Origin: Methanobacteriaceae archaeon
GTDB lineage: Archaea > Methanobacteriota > Methanobacteria > Methanobacteriales > Methanobacteriaceae
Assembly: GCA_017883605.1 (NCBI GenBank)
Contig: JADGNH010000127.1
Location: forward strand, 1 to 5,456
Direction: 5' to 3'
Length of the DNA stretch: 5,456 nucleotides
The notes below the pieces were generated by a model, which saw nothing but the letters and a program-made list of their open reading frames with translations, did no database searches and was not told where the DNA came from. Shown piece by piece: positions 1-4,980 of this stretch. The stretch's first letter is position 1, and each line of letters begins with the position of its first letter. A program made the position numbers and the translations under genes.

Positions 1-108
1 GACGATGGAATCATTGGAAACTACTGGAGCGACTGGCCTTCCACAACACCAAGGCCTATTACCGGCGGACCGAATATGGACTTTTTCCCTAGCTTAACAC
101 CATTCTAA
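1..108 (+). CDS. C-terminal end of a NosD-like parallel beta-helix surface protein (5' partial)
   Basis: Frame 1 is open from the window edge to a TAA at 106-108, giving 35 residues. They begin with GNYWSDW and end with a PITGGPNMDFFP segment. This matches the last repeat of NosD/PbH1-type right-handed parallel beta-helix proteins, whose usual ending is GNYWSDY, a D/G-rich loop, then a 'PY.I.G..N.D.YPL' tail. Here the acidic loop between the two halves is missing or replaced by a short PSTTPRP segment. Such proteins are common in methanogens as exported cell-surface or adhesin-like proteins, so an extracytoplasmic place is likely by family. The signal peptide and repeats lie outside the window. 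A strong oligo-T terminator follows directly. The family call rests on a short stretch, and the exact role is unknown. Confidence 0.75.
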   Translation, partial: DDGIIGNYWSDWPSTTPRPITGGPNMDFFPSLTPF

Positions 109-122
109 GCCAAAAAACCAAA

Positions 123-147
123 TTTTTCCCTTTTTTTTCTTTTTTTT
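123..147 (+). terminator. Archaeal oligo-T terminator after the beta-helix gene
   Basis: Runs of five, eight and eight T (123-127, 131-138, 140-147), broken only by CCC and C, start 15 bases after the stop codon. Archaeal RNA polymerase ends transcripts at such U-tracts without needing a hairpin. The gene on the other side faces this one, so a terminator is expected here. Confidence 0.8.
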
Positions 148-151
148 ATTG

Positions 152-279
152 AAGCAGAAAGAATGTTCTATTTTATCAATTTTTACAAGCAAAAATTTAT
201 CTATTTTCTATTTTAACAAGTGAGTGTTATCTATTTTAACAACAAAAAGCAGAAATTATCTATTCTTAACTATAACAAG
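152..279. repeat. Degenerate ~34-bp tandem repeats between convergent genes
   Basis: Four imperfect units can be aligned: about 152-189, 187-220, 221-246 and 247-279. Units 1, 2 and 4 begin with AAGCA(G/A)AAA. All four contain a TCTATT(T/C)T core: 167-174, 200-207 with a second copy at 207-214, 230-237 and 259-266. Three end in ACAAG and the third in ACAAC. The best copy of the 14-base core, TCTATTTTAACAAG, is at 207-220. There is no coding frame of note. The region sits between the 3' ends of two genes, where it may serve as a spacer or, read leftward with its short T runs (248-244, 195-191), as a weak terminator for the minus-strand gene. Function is unknown. Confidence 0.55.
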
Positions 280-284
280 AAATT

Positions 285-1025
285 TTAACCCCTCTCCAAC
301 TCCACCAGATCTCCCAGCTTCCACAGATCCAGTATCTCCTGCACGGCTTTGCACTGTCCCTCCGCACTGAAAATATCATTTTTCAGGATGATATCCCTCA
401 TCTCATGGGCCCTACTGTAATAATGGGGGTAGTAAGTTTCAAAGGTCTTGGTGAAACTGGTGATAACTTCCCTTTCCCCAGGTTCCAGCTGGAAGTAATC
501 CAAAAATCCCCAGGCTAAAAGGTAGCGGGAAACCATCAGGATGGCCTCCAGCCGGGGATCGTCTGAAAATTTTTTGTAAAAATCTTCTCCTTCAATCTCG
601 CCTCCAGTGGCCACCTTTGTCTCCATCTCCACCATGGGGAGATATTCAGAGCCAAAGGGGTGAAACCCATTTTCTTCTATAATTTTGTTCACCACAATAT
701 CATCCACCATGGTGAAAAGGAGTTGAACGTCCCTTTGATAGTTATCATCGGCTTTTTTATTGAAAACCGGTCTGCAGAACTTTAGTTTATGCATTAAATA
801 GCCGTGGGCGGCCTCATGAGCTATGGACCTTTCCAGGTCAACTTCGGTCCTCCTGATGCCTACCGTGATTACAATCACTATGTAATCCTGGTGGTAGCGG
901 TAGGCCGCGCTTATACCTGCCAATCCTAGATCAGGACTTTCAATAATTTTTATATCCCGTCTGGTTTCCTTCTCTATCTTATTCATAAAATCAGTTAATC
1001 TGGAGGAAAAGTTAGGAGCAGACAT
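285..1025 (-). CDS. Uncharacterised HEAAH metallopeptidase-like protein
   Basis: This encodes 246 residues when started at the ATG at 1025-1023. I do not recognise a named family. HEAAH at residues 70-74 is a classical HExxH zinc motif. It follows a hydrophobic strand-like segment (YIVIVITVGI, 48-57) and lies in a helix-like stretch (LERSIAHEAAHGYLMHK), the order found in gluzincin-type metallopeptidases. About 34 residues on, MVDDIVVNKII (106-116) offers Asp108/Asp109 as a possible third ligand. It recalls the 'DxxVN' helix of some minimal metallopeptidases, although this is inference. The C-terminal half is helical and rich in aromatic residues (FETYYPHYYSR). No signal peptide or membrane segment is seen, so it is probably cytoplasmic. 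It is divergent from tfrB and convergent with the beta-helix gene, so it is transcribed alone. A GTG three codons upstream (1034-1032) would add three residues, but it lies inside the probable ribosome binding site. Gene confidence is high; catalytic activity and substrate are unproven. Confidence 0.85.
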   Translation of the reverse strand: MSAPNFSSRLTDFMNKIEKETRRDIKIIESPDLGLAGISAAYRYHQDYIVIVITVGIRRTEVDLERSIAHEAAHGYLMHKLKFCRPVFNKKADDNYQRDVQLLFTMVDDIVVNKIIEENGFHPFGSEYLPMVEMETKVATGGEIEGEDFYKKFSDDPRLEAILMVSRYLLAWGFLDYFQLEPGEREVITSFTKTFETYYPHYYSRAHEMRDIILKNDIFSAEGQCKAVQEILDLWKLGDLVELERG

Positions 1026-1029
1026 TAAA

Positions 1030-1038
1030 ATCACTTCT
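1030..1038 (-). promoter_or_regulatory. Ribosome binding site that fixes the start of the HEAAH gene
   Basis: Read on the minus strand, AGAAGTGAT matches GGAGGTGAT, the complement of the archaeal 16S rRNA 3' end, at seven of nine positions. It ends four bases before the ATG at 1025-1023. The alternative GTG start is part of this site, which argues for the ATG. Confidence 0.65.
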
Positions 1039-1066
1039 AATTTGTTTATGGTTAAAATCTATGATT

Positions 1067-1078
1067 TATTATATAATA
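1067..1078 (-). promoter_or_regulatory. Palindromic TATA element, probable promoter of the HEAAH gene
   Basis: TATTATATAATA is a perfect 12-base palindrome containing TTATATAA. Its centre is about 47 bases upstream of the minus-strand ATG. Archaeal initiation falls about 25 bases past the TATA centre, which would give a leader of roughly 20 bases carrying the ribosome binding site. Because it is symmetric it could also serve rightward transcription, but it would then be about 180 bases from the tfrB start. Confidence 0.5.
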
Positions 1079-1118
1079 CATATAGTACATCTGATATAGT
1101 AGATCTGCTCTAATATTG

Positions 1119-1130
1119 ATACTGAAGTAT
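1119..1130. promoter_or_regulatory. Inverted repeat ATACT-GA-AGTAT in the divergent promoter region
   Basis: Two perfect 5-base arms are separated by GA. The element lies between the TATA candidates of the HEAAH gene and tfrB, about 25 bases upstream of the latter, where a transcription factor operator could sit. It is short and in AT-rich DNA, so chance is a real alternative. Confidence 0.25.
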
Positions 1131-1153
1131 TGTTTTGAATTCAATTTTTAGAA

Positions 1154-1170
1154 TTTAATATAAAATATAA
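1154..1170 (+). promoter_or_regulatory. tfrB: Candidate TATA box for tfrB
   Basis: TTTAATATAAAATATAA is the most TATA-like stretch upstream of tfrB on the plus strand. Initiation about 25 bases downstream would give a leader of roughly 60-70 bases before the ATG at 1253. The surrounding DNA is nearly all A and T, so the exact box is uncertain. Confidence 0.4.
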
Positions 1171-1242
1171 AAAAAAATTGATACAAAAAAAATCATTAAT
1201 AACCTTCCAAACTGCACCAAAATGGGAGCTCAAAGATAATAA

Positions 1243-1248
1243 GGGGAT
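1243..1248 (+). promoter_or_regulatory. tfrB: Ribosome binding site that fixes the tfrB start
   Basis: GGGGAT lies four bases before the ATG at 1253 and resembles the core of GGAGGTGAT. The reading frame is also open upstream to a TTG at 1178, but that codon has only A-rich DNA before it and no ribosome binding site. Confidence 0.6.
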
Positions 1249-1252
1249 AGAT

Positions 1253-2878
1253 ATGATAGAAATCAAAGTTTTTAGGTATGATCCTGAAAAAGACACCACA
1301 TCACGCTTAGAAGCCTACCGGGTAGATAAAAAAGATAAAATGAAGGTTTTAGATGCCTTAAACTACATCAACGAACATTACAATGCAAACATTGCCTATC
1401 GAAGCTCTTGCCGAGCGGGACAGTGTGGGTCCTGCGCTCTGAAGGTCAACGGTCAGATGGTCCTGGCCTGTAAGGCAGAAATAGAGGATGGGGATATTAT
1501 TGAACCATTAGACTTTGAGGTGATAAAGGACCTGGTGGTGGACCGCAGCCAGATAGAGGATAAGATAAAGGGGATGTCACTCTTTTTAGAGGGTGAATGT
1601 GAACTGGCGGAGTGCCCGGCCATAATAAAACCAGGGGAATATGAAAATTCCAAGAAGCTCAGAAGCTGTATCGAATGCCTGTCCTGTCTCTCAGCCTGCC
1701 CGGTTTTAAAGGAAACAGAAGAATTTGCCGGGCCTTACTTCATGCGTTACCTCTCCAAATTCGCCCTGGATCCCAGAGACTGCGGTGATAGGGCCAAAAA
1801 AGGTTTCGATGAAGGTTTATACTGCTGCACCTCCTGCGGAAAATGTGTGGAAGTCTGCCCCAAAGAAATAAACACCTTCGGAGGAGCCATCGAAAAGCTC
1901 AGGGAAATATCCTGTCAGGAAGGCATCGGTCCCCTGCCCCCCCATAAAAAGGTGCGGAAACTCATAGAAAAAACCGGCAGATCCGTGGAACCCTTAGGAG
2001 AAGGTCCCCTGGGAGAAGGGTTTATAAAAGCTGTTTTGAAAGGATCTAAAGCTGTAACAGAAGAGTCGAAAGGAAAACCTGAAGGAAAAACAAAAGAATC
2101 TGAAGGAAAAACAGAAGAGTTAGAAGGAAAAACAGAAGAATCTGAAGGAAAATCTGAGGGCAAAAAAGAAGAATCTGAGGAGAAAAAACCTAAGATAGCC
2201 TTTTTTACCGGTTGTATGATCGATTACCGGCTTCCTGAAGTTGGAATGGCCCTCCTGGAAGTTCTGGAGGAACATGGCATAGATGTTATCGTCCCTCAGG
2301 ACCAGGTATGCTGCGGATCCCCTATGATCAGAACCGGGCAGACTGAAATCGTAGACGAACTGGTAAAGAAAAATAAAGAAGTTTTCCAGGACTACGATAC
2401 CATTATAACGGTATGCGCCGGATGCGGGGCCACCCTGAAAAATGATTATCCCCAGTACGGGGTGCATTTAAATGTGGTGGACATCAGCGAATTTCTGGCC
2501 GATAAATTGAATGTGAAGGACATGAAGCCGGTGAACATGAAAGTGACCTATCACGACCCCTGCCACCTGGCCAGAGGCCAGGGCATAAGAGATGCGCCTC
2601 GAGAAATCTTAAAAAAGATAAAGGGTGTGGAATTTGTGGAGATGGCAGAGCCAGACCGTTGTTGTGGTTCAGGTGGGGGTGTACGCTCCGGAAAACCTGA
2701 CCTGGCAGCTAAAATGGGTAAAACAAAAGCTGACATGATTAAAGAGCTCGATGTGGACGCTGTAGTCACCATCTGCCCCTTCTGCGAGTACCATATAAGG
2801 GACTCCCTCCAAAAGGAAGGTCTGGACATCGAGGTTTTGAACATCCTGAAACTCCTGCAGATGGCCTATGACTGCTAA
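1253..2878 (+). CDS. tfrB: Thiol:fumarate reductase (CoM/CoB) iron-sulfur subunit TfrB
   Basis: With TfrA, this subunit reduces fumarate to succinate while oxidising CoM-SH plus CoB-SH to the heterodisulfide, in the cytoplasm, for the reductive branch of the TCA cycle. The 541 residues fuse an SdhB/FrdB-like half with an HdrB-like half. The plant-type [2Fe-2S] ligands are C53, C58, C61 and C73. Two CxxCxxCxxxCP ferredoxin motifs follow at C139/142/145/149 and C192/195/198/202. The HdrB-like half has two complete CCG domains: C321, CC353-354 and C388/C391 (CX31CCX33CX2C), then C437, CC470-471 and C508/C511 (CX32CCX36CX2C). These bind the cluster proposed to oxidise the thiols. Between the halves, about residues 266-313 form a Glu/Lys/Gly/Ser/Thr-rich linker of 7-residue repeats. 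As I recall, the characterised homologue is near 490 residues, so the linker would explain most of the extra length. The ATG is chosen because MIEIKVFRYDP begins the ferredoxin domain and follows a ribosome binding site. tfrA is not nearby; from memory it is also separate in Methanothermobacter. Confidence 0.95.
   Translation: MIEIKVFRYDPEKDTTSRLEAYRVDKKDKMKVLDALNYINEHYNANIAYRSSCRAGQCGSCALKVNGQMVLACKAEIEDGDIIEPLDFEVIKDLVVDRSQIEDKIKGMSLFLEGECELAECPAIIKPGEYENSKKLRSCIECLSCLSACPVLKETEEFAGPYFMRYLSKFALDPRDCGDRAKKGFDEGLYCCTSCGKCVEVCPKEINTFGGAIEKLREISCQEGIGPLPPHKKVRKLIEKTGRSVEPLGEGPLGEGFIKAVLKGSKAVTEESKGKPEGKTKESEGKTEELEGKTEESEGKSEGKKEESEEKKPKIAFFTGCMIDYRLPEVGMALLEVLEEHGIDVIVPQDQVCCGSPMIRTGQTEIVDELVKKNKEVFQDYDTIITVCAGCGATLKNDYPQYGVHLNVVDISEFLADKLNVKDMKPVNMKVTYHDPCHLARGQGIRDAPREILKKIKGVEFVEMAEPDRCCGSGGGVRSGKPDLAAKMGKTKADMIKELDVDAVVTICPFCEYHIRDSLQKEGLDIEVLNILKLLQMAYDC
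2081..2164 (+). repeat. tfrB: In-frame 21-bp tandem repeat coding the TfrB linker
   Basis: Four consecutive 21-base units (2081-2101, 2102-2122, 2123-2143, 2144-2164) each begin GAAGGAAAA. They encode EGKTKES, EGKTEEL, EGKTEES and EGKSEGK. Units 2 and 3 differ at very few bases, which shows recent duplication. Weaker, related sequence flanks them on both sides (about 2060-2080 and 2165-2190). Because the unit is a multiple of three, copy-number change would keep the frame. Confidence 0.9.
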
Positions 2879-2927
2879 AACCGGTTAAATAACCCTTTAA
2901 ATTTGATTATTAAATCCAAATCACGAA

Positions 2928-2959
2928 TTATAGGAAAAAATCTTTGATTTATCCTATAA
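2928..2959 (+). other. 13-bp hairpin downstream of tfrB
   Basis: The outer arms TTATAGGA (2928-2935) and TCCTATAA (2952-2959) are perfectly complementary over 8 bp. The inner arms AAATC (2938-2942) and GATTT (2946-2950) add 5 bp around a TTT loop. Only an AA/A internal loop interrupts the stem. It starts 50 bases after the tfrB stop and could protect the mRNA 3' end or aid termination. No long T run follows it. Confidence 0.5.
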
Positions 2960-3014
2960 AACAAAAAATGCTTAAGTATTCCAACTTAAAAATAAAAAGC
3001 TTATTTACCCCAAA

Positions 3015-3023
3015 TTAAATAAA
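3015..3023 (+). promoter_or_regulatory. Candidate TATA box for the methylase gene, suggesting a leaderless mRNA
   Basis: TTAAATAAA is centred about 33 bases before the ATG at 3052, so initiation would fall at or a few bases before the start codon. The sequence just before the ATG (CTAACTAAAAAA) has no purine-rich match to the 16S rRNA end, which fits a very short or absent leader. The AT-rich setting offers other boxes, for example near 2986-2994. Confidence 0.35.
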
Positions 3024-3051
3024 AAAAGCTTTAATTATCCTAACTAAAAAA

Positions 3052-3756
3052 ATGATCTACGTAGTTTTTGTGGAGCCGGAATCACCAGGAAACATTGGCT
3101 CCATGGCCAGGGCAATGAAAAATTTCGGACTGAGAAAACTGGTCCTGATAAAACCCTGCGAGATTAACAAAGAAGCATATTACCATGCCATGCACGCCCA
3201 GGATATCATCAGAAGTCATCAGACCTATAACTCCCTGGAAGAATTTAAGCGAGATGAAAAAATAGATTTCCTGGTGGGCACCACTGGAACAGCTGGTGGA
3301 AGCTACAACGTGCCCCGCATCGCGGTCACTCCAGAGCAAATGGCAAGATCAATGAACATAAAGGGTAATATAGCGTTGATATTTGGGAGGGAAGGCAACG
3401 GCCTTTCTAACCAGGAAATATCCCTATGTGACCTGGTGTTGAGCATCCCCACCCATGAATTTTATCCCATACTAAACGTGAGCCACGCTGCAGCCATAAT
3501 ATTCTACGAGATATTCAAAAAAGAGAAAGACTATCCGGTGGAAGACCTGGAAGAAGCGTCAGCTCTGGAAAAGGAGAGTTTAATTACCAGTATGGATGAA
3601 ATTATAGAAAAACTGGATTATCCCCCCCATAAAAGTAAAAACGCTTCTATAGTATTTCGAAGAATTCTGGGGAGGGCCTTTATATCCGGCAGGGAATCCC
3701 ACACCTTAAAGGGGACTTTAAGAAGAGTAAAAAAAAGATTGATAGATGATGAGTGA
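3052..3756 (+). CDS. trmJ: TrmJ-like tRNA 2'-O-methyltransferase (SpoU/SPOUT family)
   Basis: The 234 residues show the three SpoU motifs of the trefoil-knotted SPOUT methylases in order. Motif 1 is EPESPGNIGSMARAMKNFGL (8-27), with Asn14 and Arg20 at the conserved positions. Motif 2 is IALIFGREGNGLSNQEISLCD (107-127). Motif 3 is SIPTHEFYPILNVSHAAAI (131-149), which forms the S-adenosylmethionine-binding knot. The length, the N-terminus starting directly with the Rossmann-like strand, and the C-terminal helical, basic tail (LRRVKKRL) fit TrmJ. That enzyme methylates the ribose of nucleotide 32 in tRNA anticodon loops; archaeal examples act mainly on C32. It would work in the cytoplasm as a homodimer. 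The target base cannot be read from the sequence, and another SpoU-family tRNA or rRNA methylase is possible. The start has no ribosome binding site but is the only sensible one, since motif 1 begins at residue 8. A hairpin overlaps the stop codon. Confidence 0.88.
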   Translation: MIYVVFVEPESPGNIGSMARAMKNFGLRKLVLIKPCEINKEAYYHAMHAQDIIRSHQTYNSLEEFKRDEKIDFLVGTTGTAGGSYNVPRIAVTPEQMARSMNIKGNIALIFGREGNGLSNQEISLCDLVLSIPTHEFYPILNVSHAAAIIFYEIFKKEKDYPVEDLEEASALEKESLITSMDEIIEKLDYPPHKSKNASIVFRRILGRAFISGRESHTLKGTLRRVKKRLIDDE

Positions 3757-3790
3757 GTCATATAATAATTGGTGAATTATAGTGGCTCAC
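3753..3790 (+). other. 14-bp hairpin overlapping the methylase stop codon
   Basis: GTGAGTCATATAAT (3753-3766) pairs with ATTATA (3776-3781) and TGGCTCAC (3783-3790). This gives 13 Watson-Crick pairs and one T.G pair (3758/3785), with G3782 bulged. The TGA stop (3754-3756) is inside the left arm. The 9-base loop AATTGGTGA exposes GGTGA (3771-3775), a good match to a ribosome binding site. The next gene starts 41 bases past the stem. No T run follows, so an intrinsic bacterial-type terminator is unlikely. Confidence 0.65.
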
Positions 3791-3813
3791 ATAATTAAAT
3801 AGAAATTATAAAA

Positions 3814-3826
3814 GGTAGGATAGTGA
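3814..3826 (+). promoter_or_regulatory. Ribosome binding site of the DUF1512 gene
   Basis: GGTAGGATAGTGA contains two purine-rich stretches similar to GGAGGTGA. The AGTGA part ends five bases before the ATG at 3832, a usual spacing. Confidence 0.5.
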
Positions 3827-3831
3827 AATAG

Positions 3832-4980
3832 ATGCTTTTTGGAATAACCCCTTTTGACATAATCATCGTACTTTTAATTATTTTACTGATCCTGCTGGTT
3901 CCCATGATTCTAAGATCCAGAATACTTTCCGGAGTTACCAGGAACACCTTAGAACTGGAGGACATGGTTCAAAAAAGCGAGGATATGCTGGTAGATGTCT
4001 GCAATAAAAGAGGGAATCCCCCTGGAGATCCAAAAATGGCCGTCCAGAATTTTATGGAATTTTTTGTGATGCCACCGGTGGACATGGACCCCTACGGGGT
4101 AGTGCGAAAACTGGATAAGATCATGGAGATGAGTGAGGAGAGGTTCCAGTACATGGCCTCACAGGTGGCGCCGGAGGCCGATGATGAGTGGAAATCAAAC
4201 ATTATAATGAGCCTCAAATCCACTCTGGGGATAAATATGGTGGCCAAACAGGTGAGGCACAACCTGGAGCTGGCCAAAAAGACCGGGAACCTGCAGATAC
4301 TTCTAATGCTTCAAATGAGCTTACCACTCATAATGAGGATTGTCAAAGCCCAGTTCCAGGGGAGCAAAGCTTTCTCTGAAGGCAAACCTATTGGAGATGG
4401 TTTAGGGCCTCTGGTGGCCGGGATGATCATGGCCCAATATTCAGAAGGGAAACTGAAAGAACAGGGTGAAATGGTAATCACCGCCGCAGAGATTCAGAGT
4501 AGGAAAGTGACTGTGATGAGGGCTAAAGGCCCCGGAGCCAGAGTAGGAAAAGTTGGTAAAACCGTTGCTTCCATTATAGAGTCTGAAGGTATTAAAAGAA
4601 TTATAACTGTGGATGCCGCGGCTAAACTGGAAGGGGAAAAAACAGGATCAGTGGCTGAAGGTATCGGCGTGGTAATAGGAGGATCTGGAGCGGATAAATG
4701 GATTATTGAAGAGGAGATGCTAAAGCAAGACCTCCAGGTTGACGCGGTAATTGTTAAGATGAGCCCCGAAGAAGCCATAAGCCCCCTGAAAAAAGAACTG
4801 ATAGACGCCGGGCAAAAAGCACTTCTGGTGGTTGAAAACGCGGTTTTAAGGTCCACTGAAGGTTCAAAAATTCTCCTGGTTGGTGTGGGAAACAGCTGCG
4901 GACTACCCAACCTGATCCAGGATCTTTCGCTGATAGAAGTTAAAAAGGAAGACGTTGACGGGGAAAAGGGTAAGAAATAA
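3832..4980 (+). CDS. DUF1512 family protein, membrane-anchored, function unknown
   Basis: This encodes 382 residues resembling DUF1512, an archaeal family without a known role; the assignment is from memory of its motifs. A single hydrophobic segment (about 8-27, DIIIVLLIILLILLVPMILR) is followed by RSR, which suggests an N-terminal anchor with the rest in the cytoplasm. The middle part is mostly helical and contains FFVMPPVDMDPYGVVRKLDKI (77-97). The C-terminal half carries several glycine-rich, strongly conserved-looking motifs: GDGLGPLVAGM (188-198), AKGPGARVGKVGK (231-243), DAAAKLEGEKTGSVAEGIGV (261-280), VIGGSGADKW (281-290) and VGVGNSCGLPN (350-360). Such a series suggests a nucleotide- or metabolite-binding enzyme-like domain, but none is a standard Walker or Rossmann signature. 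The tail is charged and probably flexible. The gene lies 75 bases after the methylase gene on the same strand, so it may be co-transcribed. The start is supported by a ribosome binding site and the anchor directly after it. Confidence 0.85.
   Translation: MLFGITPFDIIIVLLIILLILLVPMILRSRILSGVTRNTLELEDMVQKSEDMLVDVCNKRGNPPGDPKMAVQNFMEFFVMPPVDMDPYGVVRKLDKIMEMSEERFQYMASQVAPEADDEWKSNIIMSLKSTLGINMVAKQVRHNLELAKKTGNLQILLMLQMSLPLIMRIVKAQFQGSKAFSEGKPIGDGLGPLVAGMIMAQYSEGKLKEQGEMVITAAEIQSRKVTVMRAKGPGARVGKVGKTVASIIESEGIKRIITVDAAAKLEGEKTGSVAEGIGVVIGGSGADKWIIEEEMLKQDLQVDAVIVKMSPEEAISPLKKELIDAGQKALLVVENAVLRSTEGSKILLVGVGNSCGLPNLIQDLSLIEVKKEDVDGEKGKK

Larger units (their letters stand above)
2883..3036. other. 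Inverted-repeat-rich intergenic region between tfrB and the methylase gene
   Basis: The 173-bp gap holds a series of inverted repeats. They are GGTT/AACC (2883-2894), TTTGATT/AATCCAAA with one bulge (2902-2920), the strong hairpin at 2928-2959, TTAAGT/ACTTAA (2972-2989), AAATAA/TTATTT (2990-3006) and AATTAAA/TTTAATT (3013-3036). All but the third are short and AT-rich and could arise by chance. No oligo-T terminator and no convincing gene are seen, so read-through from tfrB is possible. Confidence 0.4.

Noticed and set aside
152..279. CRISPR array or leader
   Set aside because: The units are too divergent, have no distinct spacers, and adjoin no cas gene.
1026..1034. GTG start adding three residues to the HEAAH protein
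   Set aside because: The GTG is part of the AGAAGTGAT ribosome binding site that serves the ATG at 1025-1023.
1178..1252. N-terminal extension of TfrB from a TTG codon (25 extra residues)
   Set aside because: The extension is preceded by A-rich DNA without a ribosome binding site, probably overlaps the transcription start, and lacks any family-like sequence. The ATG at 1253 has GGGGAT before it and begins the ferredoxin domain.
1991..2020. Adjacent PLGEG-PLGEG duplication in TfrB as a separate repeat system
   Set aside because: It is only two copies of five residues, with many synonymous differences, and is best seen as part of the loose linker region.
1915..2163. Minus-strand open frame with a repetitive Ser/Pro/Phe protein inside tfrB
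   Set aside because: It is the antisense shadow of the 21-bp coding repeat. Its apparent repeats come only from the tfrB linker, and tfrB has full cluster motifs in the other strand.
2968..3018. 16-codon frame starting ATG CTT AAG in the tfrB-methylase gap
   Set aside because: There is no ribosome binding site, it is very short, and it overlaps the inverted repeats in AT-rich DNA.
4494..4910. Minus-strand open frame of 138 codons within the DUF1512 gene
   Set aside because: It lies wholly inside a gene with clear family motifs, has a Ser/Ile/Thr-rich composition typical of antisense frames, and no ribosome binding site was seen.
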